From Jannaschia pagri (lineage in GTDB: Bacteria; Pseudomonadota; Alphaproteobacteria; Rhodobacterales; Rhodobacteraceae), in assembly GCF_019655435.1 (NCBI RefSeq), contig NZ_BPFH01000006.1, positions 1 to 64,000 on the forward strand: DNA of 64,000 nt, in the 5' to 3' direction. The translations under genes and the position numbers were made by a program. How positions within the stretch are numbered: position 1 is the first letter of the stretch; every line of letters begins with the position of its first letter. The notes beneath the pieces were generated by a model. That model searched no databases. It saw only the letters and a program-made list of their open reading frames with translations, and had not been told where the DNA came from. Positions 38,707-48,588 of this stretch are shown piece after piece.

Positions 38707-40215
38707 ATGCAGAAGAAACCCACCGTCCTGTGTATCCTTGATGGGTGGGGGATTTCTGACCGCCCCGAGCAATCGGCCCCGGATCAGGCGAAGACGCCGC
38801 ATTTTGATCGCCTGATGGCGACATGTCCCAACGCGACCTTGACGACCTTTGGGCCCGACGTCGGTCTGCCCGAGGGGCAGATGGGCAATTCTGAAGTCGG
38901 CCATATGAACATCGGGGCCGGTCGTGTGGTCCGTATGGACCTGGGATTGATCGACCACGCAATCGAGACGGACAGCTTCCGCGATGAGCCTGCGCTGACC
39001 GATTGGATCGCCACGCTGAAAGACAGCGGTGGCACGGCCCACCTGATTGGCGTGGTGTCTGACGGGGGGGTGCATGGCCACATCGACCATGTGCTCCATG
39101 CCTGTCAGGTTGTTGCCGAAGCGGGCGTTCCGGTCGTTCTGCATGCCATCACCGACGGGCGCGACGTGGCGCCCCGGTCCGCCGAAGGCTTCATTGCGCG
39201 GCTGTCCGACCTGCCAGAGGGCGTCACGGTGGGGACCCTCACGGGCCGCTACTACGCCATGGATCGCGACACCCGGTGGGAGCGGGTGGAGACGGCTTGG
39301 GCCGCCATGGTCTGGGGCGAGGGCGAGGCCCATGGCGACGCCGCTGCGGCGCTGTCTGCCGCGCGGGCGCGGGACGAGAGTGACGAGTTCATCCAAGCGA
39401 ACGTCTTAGGCGACTACGAAGGCATGGGCGACGGCGACGGCGTCTTCTGCCTCAACTTCCGCGCTGACCGCGCGCGCGAGATCCTTGCCGCGCTGGGCGA
39501 TCCGGAGTTTGACGGGTTCGAAACCCGCAACCGGCCCAAGTTGCATATGCTGGGGATGGTCGATTACTCGGTGCGTCACAACAGCTACATGACGGCGGTG
39601 TTCCCAAAGAAAGCCGTAGAGAACACGCTGGGCGCTTGGGTCGCGCAACAGGGGCTCACCCAGTTCCACTTGGCCGAGACGGAGAAATACCCCCATGTCA
39701 CGTTCTTCCTGAACGGCGGCAAGGAGGAGCCGGAGGCGGGCGAAGATCGGCACATGCCAAAATCGCCCAAGGTCGCGACCTATGACCTGCAACCTGAGAT
39801 GTCGGCGCCGGAGGTGACCGAGCATTTCGTGGCAGCCATCGAAAGGGGCTATGATCTGATCGTCGTGAATTATGCTAACCCGGACATGGTGGGTCACACC
39901 GGAGATCTGGCGGCGGCCGCTGCTGCCTGTGAGGCTGTGGACGCTGGGCTTGGCGCAGCTCTGGCGGCGTTGGAAAAGGTTGGTGGCGCCATGGTCGTCT
40001 GTGCCGATCACGGGAACTGCGAGACGATGGTCGACCCCGAGACCGGCAAAGCCCATACCGCCCATACGTTGAACCCCGTGCCCGTGATCTTGGTGGGAGG
40101 CCCTGACGGGGCGAGGATGCGGGACGGGCGGCTGGCCGATTTGGCTCCGACGGTCCTGCACCTTATGGGCGTTACCCCGCCGTCCGAGATGACGGGGCAG
40201 AGCCTGATCGCATGA
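38707..40215 (+). CDS. gpmI: 2,3-bisphosphoglycerate-independent phosphoglycerate mutase
   Basis: GpmI interconverts 3- and 2-phosphoglycerate in glycolysis using two manganese ions and a phosphoserine intermediate. The 502-residue protein shows VLCILDGWGISDRP at the N-terminus, the catalytic Ser in GQMGNSEVGHMNIGAGR, NYANPDMVGHTG and CADHGNCETM as metal ligands, and AHTLNPVPVIL near the end. Its stop overlaps the ATG of the envC-like gene, so translation is coupled. Confidence 0.97.
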   Translation: MQKKPTVLCILDGWGISDRPEQSAPDQAKTPHFDRLMATCPNATLTTFGPDVGLPEGQMGNSEVGHMNIGAGRVVRMDLGLIDHAIETDSFRDEPALTDWIATLKDSGGTAHLIGVVSDGGVHGHIDHVLHACQVVAEAGVPVVLHAITDGRDVAPRSAEGFIARLSDLPEGVTVGTLTGRYYAMDRDTRWERVETAWAAMVWGEGEAHGDAAAALSAARARDESDEFIQANVLGDYEGMGDGDGVFCLNFRADRAREILAALGDPEFDGFETRNRPKLHMLGMVDYSVRHNSYMTAVFPKKAVENTLGAWVAQQGLTQFHLAETEKYPHVTFFLNGGKEEPEAGEDRHMPKSPKVATYDLQPEMSAPEVTEHFVAAIERGYDLIVVNYANPDMVGHTGDLAAAAAACEAVDAGLGAALAALEKVGGAMVVCADHGNCETMVDPETGKAHTAHTLNPVPVILVGGPDGARMRDGRLADLAPTVLHLMGVTPPSEMTGQSLIA

Positions 40216-41312
40216 TGCTGCGCGCGGCCCTTTTGTCGGTGGTCTTGACTGGGTCCGCCATGGCCCAGGGTGCTGGTGAGACGGCGCAGCGTGCCGCGAC
40301 GCTGCTGACCGAGGCCGCGCAGCAATTGGACCGGGCCGAGGGGGCTCGGGACCGGGTCGTCGCGTTGACAGCCGTCGTGCGTGCCTACGAGGAAGGGTTG
40401 GCCGCCCTGCGCCAAGGGTTGCGGCAGGTCACAATCCAGGAGCGTGCCCTGTCCGCGGATTTGGACGCCCGCGAGGCCGAGATCGCGCGCCTGTTAGGGG
40501 TTCTGTCCACCATGGAGCGGGCACCCACGCCGCTGCTCTTGTTGCACCCCTCCGGGGCGCTGGGCACCGCGCGGTCGTCCATGATGTTGAGCGAGGTGGC
40601 ACCGGCTCTCCAGGCCGAGGCGGATGCCCTGCGCGGCGATTTGACGGCGCTGGAGGATCTTCGCCTGTTGGAAGAGGCGGCGGTCCGGTCGTTGCAGGAA
40701 GGTGTGGAGGGCATCCAGCGCGCGCGCGTCGCCCTGTCCACGGCCATCTCCGACCGCACGCCACTCCCCGCTCGTCTGGCCGAAGATACCGCGCAGATCG
40801 CGGCACTATTAGGCCGGGTGGATACCTTAGAGGCCTTCGCCCAAGGGTTGGGGCAACTGCCCGAGGTGCCGGGACAGGCGATCCTGGACCGGCCTCTGCC
40901 GCTGCCCGTGACGGGGCGCGTGCTGCGTGGGTTCCGGCAACCCGATGCGGCGGGGGTGTCCCGTCCCGGGCTGGTGGTGGCAACGGCGGCGGGTGCCTTG
41001 GTGACTGCGCCCACCTCTGGAACGGTGCGATATGCGGGTCCATTGCTCGATTACGGAAACGTGATCATTCAAGAACCGAAGCCCGGTGTGATGTTTGTTC
41101 TTGCAGGGCTGTCAGAGACATATACCCATGTTGGCCAAGTGGTTGTGGCCGGTGCGCCCTTGGGCCTCATGGGCGGGACACAGCCGTCGGGGCAGGATTT
41201 CAGCCGCGATGCCGCTGCTGGAGGTGGCACATCGCGGACGGAAACGCTTTATGTGGAAGTGAGAGAGGGCGGCAGCCCCGTGAACCCGTCCGAGTGGTTC
41301 GCTGAGGAGTAG
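40212..41312 (+). CDS. EnvC-like murein hydrolase activator, degenerate LytM domain
   Basis: This 366-residue periplasmic protein has a signal peptide (to about residue 19, AMAQG), a long coiled coil (about 25-210), and a C-terminal M23/LytM domain (about 235-350). The domain keeps the fold signature (ALVTAPTSGTVRYAGPLLDYGNVII) but lacks the zinc ligands: no His in SRPGLVV and YVEVRE in place of HLHFE. EnvC works without catalytic residues by activating amidases, so this is probably an activator, not a peptidase. ATG overlaps gpmI; ctpA follows. Confidence 0.88.
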   Translation: MMLRAALLSVVLTGSAMAQGAGETAQRAATLLTEAAQQLDRAEGARDRVVALTAVVRAYEEGLAALRQGLRQVTIQERALSADLDAREAEIARLLGVLSTMERAPTPLLLLHPSGALGTARSSMMLSEVAPALQAEADALRGDLTALEDLRLLEEAAVRSLQEGVEGIQRARVALSTAISDRTPLPARLAEDTAQIAALLGRVDTLEAFAQGLGQLPEVPGQAILDRPLPLPVTGRVLRGFRQPDAAGVSRPGLVVATAAGALVTAPTSGTVRYAGPLLDYGNVIIQEPKPGVMFVLAGLSETYTHVGQVVVAGAPLGLMGGTQPSGQDFSRDAAAGGGTSRTETLYVEVREGGSPVNPSEWFAEE

Positions 41313-41320
41313 GAAACGAG

Positions 41321-42652
41321 ATGAAGAAATTCGCCATGGCCGCTGCGGGCGGCGTCGTCGCCGGGATCCTGGCCACCACACAAGTCGCGGGCCCCTTGCT
41401 CGCCCAGGAAGCCGAAGAGGCGAACGTCTATGAACAGCTCGATCTGTTCGGCATCGTGTTCGAGCGCATCCGCAATCAATACGTCGAGGATGTGGACGAG
41501 GGAGAGCTGATCGAGGCCGCGATCAACGGAATGTTGACATCGCTCGATCCCCATTCGTCCTTCCTGCCGCCGCGGGACTTCGAGGACATGCAGGTCGACA
41601 CCCGCGGAGAGTTCGGCGGCCTCGGCATCGAGGTCACCCAGGAAGAGGGTTACGTGAAGGTCATCACGCCCATGGACGGCACCCCAGCCTATGAGGCGGG
41701 TGTCGAAGCGGGCGACTTCATCACAGCCGTCGATGGCGAGAGCCTTCTTGGCCTGACGCTGGAAGAATCGGTTGAACTGATGCGCGGCCCCATTGGGTCA
41801 GAGATCATCGTGACCATCGTGCGCGAAGGTCTTGAAGAGCCGCTGGATGTTTCGATCACCCGCGACACCATCCAACTGACCGCCGCCCGCGTGCGCACGG
41901 AAGGCGATAGCATCGTGATCCGGGTGGCGACCTTCAACGATCAGACCATGCCCCAGGTCGAAGCGGGCCTGGCGGATCAATTGGGCGACGACGGACTTAA
42001 CGGGGTGAACGGCGTGGTCCTTGACCTGCGCAACAATCCCGGCGGATTGCTGAATGCTGGCGTCGATCTGGCGGACTTCTTCCTGGAACAGGGCGAGATC
42101 GTCTCCACCCGTGGTCGCGAGGCGGGCAATGGCGACCGGTTTAGTGCGCGTCCAGGCGATGAGATCGACGGGTTGCCCATGGTGGTTCTGATTAATGGCG
42201 GGTCGGCCTCGGCCTCGGAGATCGTGGCAGGCGCCCTGCAAGACCATCGCCGTGCGGTGGTGGTTGGGACCAAGTCCTTTGGTAAGGGGTCCGTGCAGAC
42301 GATCATGCCCGTCCAGGGCGATGGTGCGATCCGGTTGACAACGTCACGGTATTACACGCCCTCGGGTCGGTCGATCCAAGCGCTCGGCATCTCGCCCGAC
42401 ATTGTCGTCGTGCAGCCACCGCGCCAGCCGGAGGCCGAGGAAGACGAGGCTGACGCGCGGCCCCGGCGCTCTGAGTCGTCGCTGCGCGGGTCGCTGTCGA
42501 ACGACAGCCTGACCGAAGACCAGCAGGAGCAGATCCGCCTGGAGCAGGAAGCCGCCGAGGAGGCCGCCGAACTGCGCAATGAGGACTATCAGATGGCCTA
42601 TGCCATCGACATCCTGAAGGGCCTGTCGGCCATCGACGTGGCCACCGAGTGA
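41321..42652 (+). CDS. ctpA: Carboxy-terminal processing protease (S41 family)
   Basis: This 443-residue periplasmic protease has an N-terminal signal ([19 protein letters not shown]), a PDZ domain (about 85-165, [19 protein letters not shown]) and the S41 catalytic core, with the nucleophilic Ser in [15 protein letters not shown] and the Lys in SFGKGSVQ. A charged Glu-rich C-terminal extension (about 370-420) follows the protease. CtpA homologues trim or degrade envelope proteins, including cell-wall hydrolases and their regulators, which suits the upstream envC-like gene. Its stop overlaps the rppH start (GTGA). Confidence 0.95.
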   Translation: MKKFAMAAAGGVVAGILATTQVAGPLLAQEAEEANVYEQLDLFGIVFERIRNQYVEDVDEGELIEAAINGMLTSLDPHSSFLPPRDFEDMQVDTRGEFGGLGIEVTQEEGYVKVITPMDGTPAYEAGVEAGDFITAVDGESLLGLTLEESVELMRGPIGSEIIVTIVREGLEEPLDVSITRDTIQLTAARVRTEGDSIVIRVATFNDQTMPQVEAGLADQLGDDGLNGVNGVVLDLRNNPGGLLNAGVDLADFFLEQGEIVSTRGREAGNGDRFSARPGDEIDGLPMVVLINGGSASASEIVAGALQDHRRAVVVGTKSFGKGSVQTIMPVQGDGAIRLTTSRYYTPSGRSIQALGISPDIVVVQPPRQPEAEEDEADARPRRSESSLRGSLSNDSLTEDQQEQIRLEQEAAEEAAELRNEDYQMAYAIDILKGLSAIDVATE

Positions 42653-43116
42653 GCGTTGAGACGGCGCTCTACCGGCCCTGCGCAGGTGTCTGTCTGACCA
42701 ACCCCGCAGGGTTGGTCTGGGCTGGGGAGCGTCTGGACTTCCCCGGCGCCTGGCAGATGCCCCAAGGCGGCATCGACCCGGGAGAGGCGCCCCGCGAGGC
42801 GGCTCTGCGAGAGTTGACCGAGGAGACGGGGCTGCCCGCCTCCGAGGTCACGGTCTTGCGGGATCTGCCGCAGCCCTTGTCCTATGATCTGCCCCCGGAT
42901 CTGGCGGCGAAAATGTGGAAGGGCCGGTACAAAGGCCAAATCCAACACTGGTATCTCATGCGCTACGCTGGCCCGGACAGCGCGGTCGACTTGGACCACC
43001 ATGTGCGAGAGTTCAGCCAATGGGCCTGGATGCCAGCCGATCAAGTACTGAGCAGCATCGTGCCCTTCAAGCGCGATATCTACCGCGCGGTTCTGGCGGA
43101 GTTTGGTCTGCTATAG
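42649..43116 (+). CDS. rppH: RNA pyrophosphohydrolase
   Basis: RppH removes pyrophosphate from mRNA 5' ends and so starts decay. The 155-residue protein shows [19 protein letters not shown], the Nudix box [20 protein letters not shown] plus TGL, and [19 protein letters not shown], typical of the family. Translation starts at GTG 42649, overlapping the ctpA stop by four bases. Last gene of the co-directional run from rsfS. Confidence 0.95.
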   Translation: MSVETALYRPCAGVCLTNPAGLVWAGERLDFPGAWQMPQGGIDPGEAPREAALRELTEETGLPASEVTVLRDLPQPLSYDLPPDLAAKMWKGRYKGQIQHWYLMRYAGPDSAVDLDHHVREFSQWAWMPADQVLSSIVPFKRDIYRAVLAEFGLL

Positions 43117-43230
43117 GCCTCTCTCTGACCGTGGATTGATCCGGGCATGATGGACTGTGGTTGCCTGCCGCTATCGCATAACTGCGGGGTTCAGGGCAGG
43201 AGGCTTGGGTGTCTTGAAATGGGGGCCGCC

Positions 43231-43704
43231 ATGATCCGTGTGATTGCCGTTTTGATCGCGTGTTGGATCGCGGGGCAGGCACAAGCGCTGTCTTGTATGC
43301 GCCCGACGGTTCAGGGGACTTACCTTGACGCGGATGGGCGGGCTGAGACTTACGTGCTCGCCCTGGGCCGATTGACACCTGTGCCAGGGCAGACCCGCCC
43401 GGCGGAGCCAGCCAATCCAAACGACCGCGTGCCCTACAGTCTGATGACCCGCTTCGACGGTGCCTTGGCCACGTCCGATGGGTTCACCCGCACAGCGCGG
43501 TTCGATGTGCGGGTGGATGTGGGATGCGCTGGGCCGTGGTGCGGGGGCGTGCCGACGAGCAAGCACCTCTTTTTCCTCAAGCGCGATGGCGCGACCCATA
43601 GCTTCGAATCCGGGCCGTGCCCCTGGTTTGCCTTTGAGCCGACGGTGGAGAACCGCGCCGATGCCCTCGCCTGTTTGAACGGCGGGATGTGCCGTCGTCC
43701 CTGA
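43231..43704 (+). CDS. Secreted Cys-rich hypothetical protein
   Basis: This 157-residue protein has a Sec signal peptide (MIRVIAVLIACWIAGQAQA). The mature part carries many cysteines (LSCMRP, VGCAGPWC, GPCPWF, ALACLNG, GMCRRP), implying disulfides in the periplasm. The C-terminal CLNGGMC spacing resembles other short secreted proteins of this group, but I do not recognise the family. ATG 43231 was chosen for the signal peptide. Convergent with ggt. Confidence 0.75.
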   Translation: MIRVIAVLIACWIAGQAQALSCMRPTVQGTYLDADGRAETYVLALGRLTPVPGQTRPAEPANPNDRVPYSLMTRFDGALATSDGFTRTARFDVRVDVGCAGPWCGGVPTSKHLFFLKRDGATHSFESGPCPWFAFEPTVENRADALACLNGGMCRRP

Positions 43705-43793
43705 CCGTTTGCCCAAACGAGGGACGCGCCTGGAGCCTACGGGCCGCAGCCGACAGCGATGGCCTTGGTGTTCCGTAGGGCGAGGGCAAAGGC

Positions 43794-45527
43794 TCACTCC
43801 CCGATGGCCACCCCTTCCCGTCGGGGATCGGCCCCGCCAGACAGACCATCGGGTCCAATGGCAATCACGTGCAACCCGCTGGTCAGACCTCGGACGTTCG
43901 TCTCATAGCCCATGGCGGTCAGGGCCTCGGACAGGGTTTCCGCGCTGGTCCCTTCCTCCAGGTCATAGGTGCCGAACCGGTTCACCAGGTGCGGCATGGC
44001 GACCGCCTGCTGCACGTCCATGCCCCAATCCATATGGGAAATGATGGTCTTGGCCACGTAGCCGATGATCCGCGACCCGCCCGGGGAGCCGACGACAAGC
44101 ACGGGCGCCCCGTCCTCCATCACAATGGTCGGCGACATGGACGACCGGGGGCGCTTGCCAGGCTCGACCCGATTGGCGATGGGGACGCCGTCGGAATGGG
44201 TGCGGAAGCTGAAGTCGGTCAGTTCGTTGTTCAGCAGGAACCCACCCGGCGCCATCAGGCGAGAGCCGAAGCCGTTCTCGATGGTCGTGGTCATGGAGAG
44301 CGCATTGCCGTCCGCGTCCACGATGGAGATATGCGAGGTCGAGGGCAGCTCCAGGCTTTGGTCATCGGCGAGCAGCATGGCGTGATCCCAGGGCGGGGTA
44401 CCGGGCGCGACCTCCTCCAGGGCCATATCCCCCTCCAAGAGTTGCGCGCGCTCCGCGAGGTAGGCCGGGTCCACGAGGCCTTTGGTTGGCATGGGCACGA
44501 AATCGCTGTCGGCCATGTAGCGGCCCCGGTCCGCGAAGGCGAGGCGCGAGGCATCGCCGATCAGGCGCCAGGCCTCGGGCGCGTCCGGGCCGAGCGCGGC
44601 CAGGTCATACGGCTGCAACAGCCCCAGGATTTGCCCCACGGTCAGGGCACCGGACGAGGGCGGTCCCATGCCGCAGACCTCCGCCCCGCGATAGGGCGCG
44701 CAGACGGCGGGGCGTTCGATGACCTCGTAGTTGGCGAGGTCGCGCATCTCCAAGCGCCCAGGCTGGGCCGCGCCGCGCACGGTGGCCACGATGCCCTCGG
44801 CGATCTCGCCGGTGTAGAAGGCTTGCGCGCCCTCGGAGGCCAGGGCCCGCAACGTCGCGCCATAGGCTGCGTTCACCAAGGTCGCGCCTTCGGCGATGGC
44901 CTCTCCGTTAGGGTAAAAGTAGGCGGCGGTGGTAGGTGCGACGGTCAGCCGGTCCATATCGCCCGCAACCAGCATGGCCAGGCGGGGCGAGACGGCAAAG
45001 CCCCCTTCGGCCAGGGATATGGCCTCATCGAACAGGCCGCCCCAATTGGCCGTGCCCCAGCGGCGGTGGGCGGTCTCCATCAGGGCGGGCGTGCCGGGCG
45101 TGCCGACCGAGAGGCCGCCCACCACGGCGTCCCAAAAGCCCATCGGCTCCCCATCTTTCTGGAACAGCGTCGGCGTGACCGACAGGGGCGCGGTTTCGCG
45201 ACCGTCCAGGGTGGTCACCTCGCCCGACGCGGCGTCGTAGTAGACGAGGAACGCACCACCCCCCAGGCCCGACGACTGTGGTTCAACTAAGCCCAACACG
45301 GCTTGGACCGCGACCATGGCATCTGCGGCAGACCCGCCCTCACGTAACACCCGCGCACCAGCTTCCACCGCCAAGGGGTTTGCGGCGGCGACCATCCAGT
45401 TCTCGGACGTGACAGGGGCCGAAACCTCTGGCGCCAGTCCCGAGGCAGCCTCGGGCGCCACGGCGTCGGCGGTCTGTTGGGCTGCGGCGGGCGCAGCCGC
45501 AAGGGTCAGGGCGAGTATCAGACGCAT
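43794..45527 (-). CDS. ggt: Gamma-glutamyltransferase
   Basis: Gamma-glutamyltranspeptidase of 577 residues, exported by the signal MRLILALTLAAAPAAA, cleaves gamma-glutamyl bonds in periplasmic glutathione. It is a self-cleaving Ntn hydrolase; the catalytic Thr at the start of the small subunit is in LPSTSHISIVDADG. The oxyanion-loop segment PGKRPRSSMSPTIV and GSPGGSRIIGYV also fit. The start is ATG 45527; upstream in-frame sequence is antisense-like and overlaps the MFS gene. MFS transporter lies immediately upstream on the same strand. Confidence 0.95.
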   Translation of the reverse strand: MRLILALTLAAAPAAAQQTADAVAPEAASGLAPEVSAPVTSENWMVAAANPLAVEAGARVLREGGSAADAMVAVQAVLGLVEPQSSGLGGGAFLVYYDAASGEVTTLDGRETAPLSVTPTLFQKDGEPMGFWDAVVGGLSVGTPGTPALMETAHRRWGTANWGGLFDEAISLAEGGFAVSPRLAMLVAGDMDRLTVAPTTAAYFYPNGEAIAEGATLVNAAYGATLRALASEGAQAFYTGEIAEGIVATVRGAAQPGRLEMRDLANYEVIERPAVCAPYRGAEVCGMGPPSSGALTVGQILGLLQPYDLAALGPDAPEAWRLIGDASRLAFADRGRYMADSDFVPMPTKGLVDPAYLAERAQLLEGDMALEEVAPGTPPWDHAMLLADDQSLELPSTSHISIVDADGNALSMTTTIENGFGSRLMAPGGFLLNNELTDFSFRTHSDGVPIANRVEPGKRPRSSMSPTIVMEDGAPVLVVGSPGGSRIIGYVAKTIISHMDWGMDVQQAVAMPHLVNRFGTYDLEEGTSAETLSEALTAMGYETNVRGLTSGLHVIAIGPDGLSGGADPRREGVAIGE

Positions 45528-45568
45528 GGGATCCTCCTGTCCGGTGATCCCCTGAGGGTGGCCCGTCT

Positions 45569-46822
45569 TTACGTCGGGGCAAGCCCTTTGTCGGTGCGCT
45601 GGTGCAGGGGGCGTTCGTTGATTGGCAGATGGACAATCGCCGACAGCAACCCGACGCCCACGCCGACCCACCAGACGGCCACATAACTGCCCGTCGAATC
45701 GTAGAGCGTGCCGCCCAGCCATACGCCCAGGAAGCTGCCCAACTGGTGGCTGAAAAACACCAGACCATAGAGCGTTCCCATATAGCGCAGCCCATAGATA
45801 TGGGCGACCAACCCGCTGGTTAGCGGCACGGTCGCCAGCCAAAGTGATCCCATGGCGATGGAAAACAGGACGACCGAGACCGGCGTGATCGGCATCGCGA
45901 TGAAGAGGGCGGCGGTGATCGTCCGACCCAGGTAGATGCCCGCCAGCAGGTACTTCCGGCTATAGCGCTTGCCGAGCCAGCCCGCATAGATCGTGCCAGC
46001 GATGTTTGCCAATCCGATCAGCGAGATCGAGACCGCGCCTAGGGCTGAGGTCGTTGTGATCCCCATGGAATGCAGCATCGTCCCAGGCTCGATCGGCCCG
46101 CACATTTCGGTGACCAGGGCGGGGAAATGCGCTGTGACGAAGGCCAGTTGATAGCCGCAGGAAAAGAACCCCACAAAGATCATCGCATAGGAAGGATCGC
46201 GAAAGGCTTTGCCTAGGATGGAGCCCATGCTCTCTTCCAACTCGGCCTTCGTGGCCGCAGGCGCCCGCAAGGCCGGTAGGGCAAACAGCGCGAGTCCAAC
46301 GACACCGGCGAAGATCAGGAACACCTCCTGCCAGGAGTAAAAGACCAGTAGCGCTTCGGCCGCTGGGGCGCCAAAGACCTGTCCCAAGGACCCAGCCGCC
46401 GTGGCAATGCCCAGTGCCATGGACCGATTCTCGTCCGAGGTGGCGCGCCCAACAATGGCCAGGATGACCCCGAACCCCATGCCCGCGATGCCGAACCCGA
46501 CCAGCACCGACAACACCTGATGACCGAACGGCGTGACCGCCCCCGCCGTCAGGATCAGACCGGCGGCATAACAAATAACGCCCGCGACGATGGCCTTGCG
46601 ATCCCCAAAGCGGTCAGCAATCGCCCCGAAGATCGGCTGACCGATCCCCCAGAACAGGTTCTGAATGGCGATGGCCAAGCTGAACTCGGCCCTGGGCCAT
46701 CCGAACTCCGCCGCAATCGGCAACTGAAACACGCCGTAACTGGCGCGGATGGCGAAGCCGATCATCAGGACAAGGCAACCGGCAATCAGGACCGGCGTCA
46801 CGAGGCGCGTATCTTTGGTCAT
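45569..46822 (-). CDS. MFS transporter
   Basis: A 417-residue inner-membrane protein with about twelve hydrophobic helices in two halves, as in the major facilitator superfamily. The sequence GVFQLPIAAEFGWPRAEFSL near the N-terminus and GDRKAIVAGVICY after helix 2 resemble monocarboxylate/OFA-type members. It is 41 bases upstream of ggt on the same strand, so import or export of a gamma-glutamyl compound or amino acid is possible but not shown. Substrate unknown. Confidence 0.88.
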   Translation of the reverse strand: MTKDTRLVTPVLIAGCLVLMIGFAIRASYGVFQLPIAAEFGWPRAEFSLAIAIQNLFWGIGQPIFGAIADRFGDRKAIVAGVICYAAGLILTAGAVTPFGHQVLSVLVGFGIAGMGFGVILAIVGRATSDENRSMALGIATAAGSLGQVFGAPAAEALLVFYSWQEVFLIFAGVVGLALFALPALRAPAATKAELEESMGSILGKAFRDPSYAMIFVGFFSCGYQLAFVTAHFPALVTEMCGPIEPGTMLHSMGITTTSALGAVSISLIGLANIAGTIYAGWLGKRYSRKYLLAGIYLGRTITAALFIAMPITPVSVVLFSIAMGSLWLATVPLTSGLVAHIYGLRYMGTLYGLVFFSHQLGSFLGVWLGGTLYDSTGSYVAVWWVGVGVGLLSAIVHLPINERPLHQRTDKGLAPT

Positions 46823-46950
46823 GGCATTTCGTGCCCGCTTCGGCAGGCCGTAGTCAAATCAGTGTTTCTGATGTGACCCTGCGGATTTCTTATGCGACCG
46901 ACCCGCCGCCCCTTGGCGCGCCCCCGGCCCGTGCCTTAGGAGGGCGGTCG

Positions 46951-47991
46951 ATGACCCTTCATGACCTCTATGCCGCCCGTGTCGCCGATGGCACGCTAAC
47001 CGCTGATCCCGCGCAGCAGGCCGCCCTCGCGCCTTTGGAGGTTGTGCGCGCGGCCCTCACCCAACCCGAGAAGCGTGGCTTCTTCGGACGGCGCAAAGCC
47101 CCCGAAGGTCCGATGGGGGCCTACCTCTGGGGCGGGGTCGGGCGTGGCAAGTCCATGCTGATGGATCTGTTCCATGAAGCCTCGCCGGTGCCGTCCCGCC
47201 GCATCCACTTCCATGCGTTCATGCAGCAAGTTCATGAGGCGATGCACCAGGCCCGGGCCGCCGGAACCGTCGACGCCCTCGGCCCTTTTGCCGATAGCGT
47301 GATCGCCGATGTTCGGGTGCTGTGCTTCGACGAAATGCAGATCACGGACATCACCGACGCCATGATCGTGGGCCGTCTGTTCGAAAAGCTGTTCGAGGCG
47401 GGTGTGCGCGTGGTCACGACCTCCAACCGAGTGCCCGATGATTTGTATAAGGACGGGCTGAACCGTGCGCTGTTCCTGCCGTTCATCGAGATGGTGAAGG
47501 ACCGCATGCTGGTGCACGAATTGGTCAGCCCGCGCGACTACCGCCAGGACCGTTTGGCCGGAGAGCCGGTCTATTTTCTGGGCGGTGGTCCCCTGGACGA
47601 TGTCTGGGCGCGTCTGTCTGGCGGACGCTCCGAGGGGCTGACCCTGCGGGTGAAGGGCCGCGAGATCCAGTTGGATGACTTTGCGTCCGGCGTGGCCCGC
47701 GCCTCGTTCAAACAGCTTTGCGGCCAACCCTTGGGCGCTGGCGATTACCTGGCCCTCGCCCGCGCCGTGCGTGTGCTGATCCTGACCGATGTGCCCCAGT
47801 TGGACGGCGCCCATGGCAATGAGGCACGGCGCTTCATCACGCTCATCGATGCCCTCTATGAGGCCAAAGTGCGCGTCATCGTCAGCGCAGCCGCCGAGCC
47901 AGAGGACTTGTCATCTGGCGCGGTTTTCGAGTTCGACCGCACGGCCAGCCGTTTGCGAGAGATGCAGGGAGATGGCTGGGGCCTGACCTGA
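46951..47991 (+). CDS. zapE: Cell division protein ZapE (AFG1-like ATPase)
   Basis: A 346-residue P-loop ATPase of the AFG1/ZapE family, which in E. coli associates with the Z ring under stress and in mitochondria acts in protein quality control. Walker A is GGVGRGKSMLMD, and the Walker B-like segment is VLCFDEMQITDITDAM. RIHFHAFMQQVHEAMH and TTSNRVPDDLYKDGLNR are family signatures. ATG 46951 follows AGGAGGGCGGTCG. Divergent from the MFS gene. Confidence 0.95.
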   Translation: MTLHDLYAARVADGTLTADPAQQAALAPLEVVRAALTQPEKRGFFGRRKAPEGPMGAYLWGGVGRGKSMLMDLFHEASPVPSRRIHFHAFMQQVHEAMHQARAAGTVDALGPFADSVIADVRVLCFDEMQITDITDAMIVGRLFEKLFEAGVRVVTTSNRVPDDLYKDGLNRALFLPFIEMVKDRMLVHELVSPRDYRQDRLAGEPVYFLGGGPLDDVWARLSGGRSEGLTLRVKGREIQLDDFASGVARASFKQLCGQPLGAGDYLALARAVRVLILTDVPQLDGAHGNEARRFITLIDALYEAKVRVIVSAAAEPEDLSSGAVFEFDRTASRLREMQGDGWGLT

Positions 47992-48015
47992 GCGCGTGGC
48001 GGGGTACGTCTCGCC

Positions 48016-48588
48016 CTACGACGCCGTGTTGCGCGGTGGCCGCCCCGACATCATCAGTGGGCCGCACGGGTTCGCGGGATCCGCGGAGATCGCCAAGGGC
48101 GTGTCCGGCGGAATACCGCTTTCGTCGATAAAAACACCGTCCACGCACACATCCTGAGCCCGGTTTCCGCCGTTAAAGCCAAAGCCGGGCGTTCCGCAAT
48201 CATTCGCCAAGCCGCCTGCGTTCCAGGCCTGATACGTCCCGTCTTCGCGATGCCCGCCCATGGGAAAGCTCAAGGTGCGGGTGTCAAAGCGCAGCGTCCA
48301 GGACGTCTCTGGCGTGAGGTCTTTCATGGACCATTGTCCCAAGTACCGATCCCCTTGCCACCCGGTGATGCCGAACCCGGTGATCGTATTCTCGGTCACG
48401 ACCCACCCTTCGGCGGTGTCTGGATAGGAGATAAAGCCTTCGATCCGATAACCCTCGGCACCGCGCCAACAGAACCCGTGGGTGACCGCCGTTGCGGGTG
48501 TCGCCAGGAGGATGCACGCAGCGAGAACAGCCATCGTGGGACCGCGCCGTATGACTGGATTTCGCGGGCCTGGAGCTGTCCCAACCAT
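48016..48588 (-). CDS. Secreted hypothetical protein with cysteines
   Basis: This 190-residue protein has a signal peptide (TMAVLAACILLATPATA) preceded by a basic N-terminus. The mature region is Gly/Trp-rich and holds paired cysteines (HGFCWRG, LANDCGTP, AQDVCVDG, ANPCGP). I do not recognise the family. ATG 48588 is supported by AAGGAGG nine bases upstream; an internal ATG at 48534 lies inside the signal region. Convergent with zapE. Confidence 0.75.
   Translation of the reverse strand: MVGTAPGPRNPVIRRGPTMAVLAACILLATPATAVTHGFCWRGAEGYRIEGFISYPDTAEGWVVTENTITGFGITGWQGDRYLGQWSMKDLTPETSWTLRFDTRTLSFPMGGHREDGTYQAWNAGGLANDCGTPGFGFNGGNRAQDVCVDGVFIDESGIPPDTPLAISADPANPCGPLMMSGRPPRNTAS

Noticed and set aside
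39511-39535. GGGTTCGAAACCCGC inside gpmI, tRNA-like T arm
   Set aside because: It is inside a well-conserved coding region and has no other tRNA elements.
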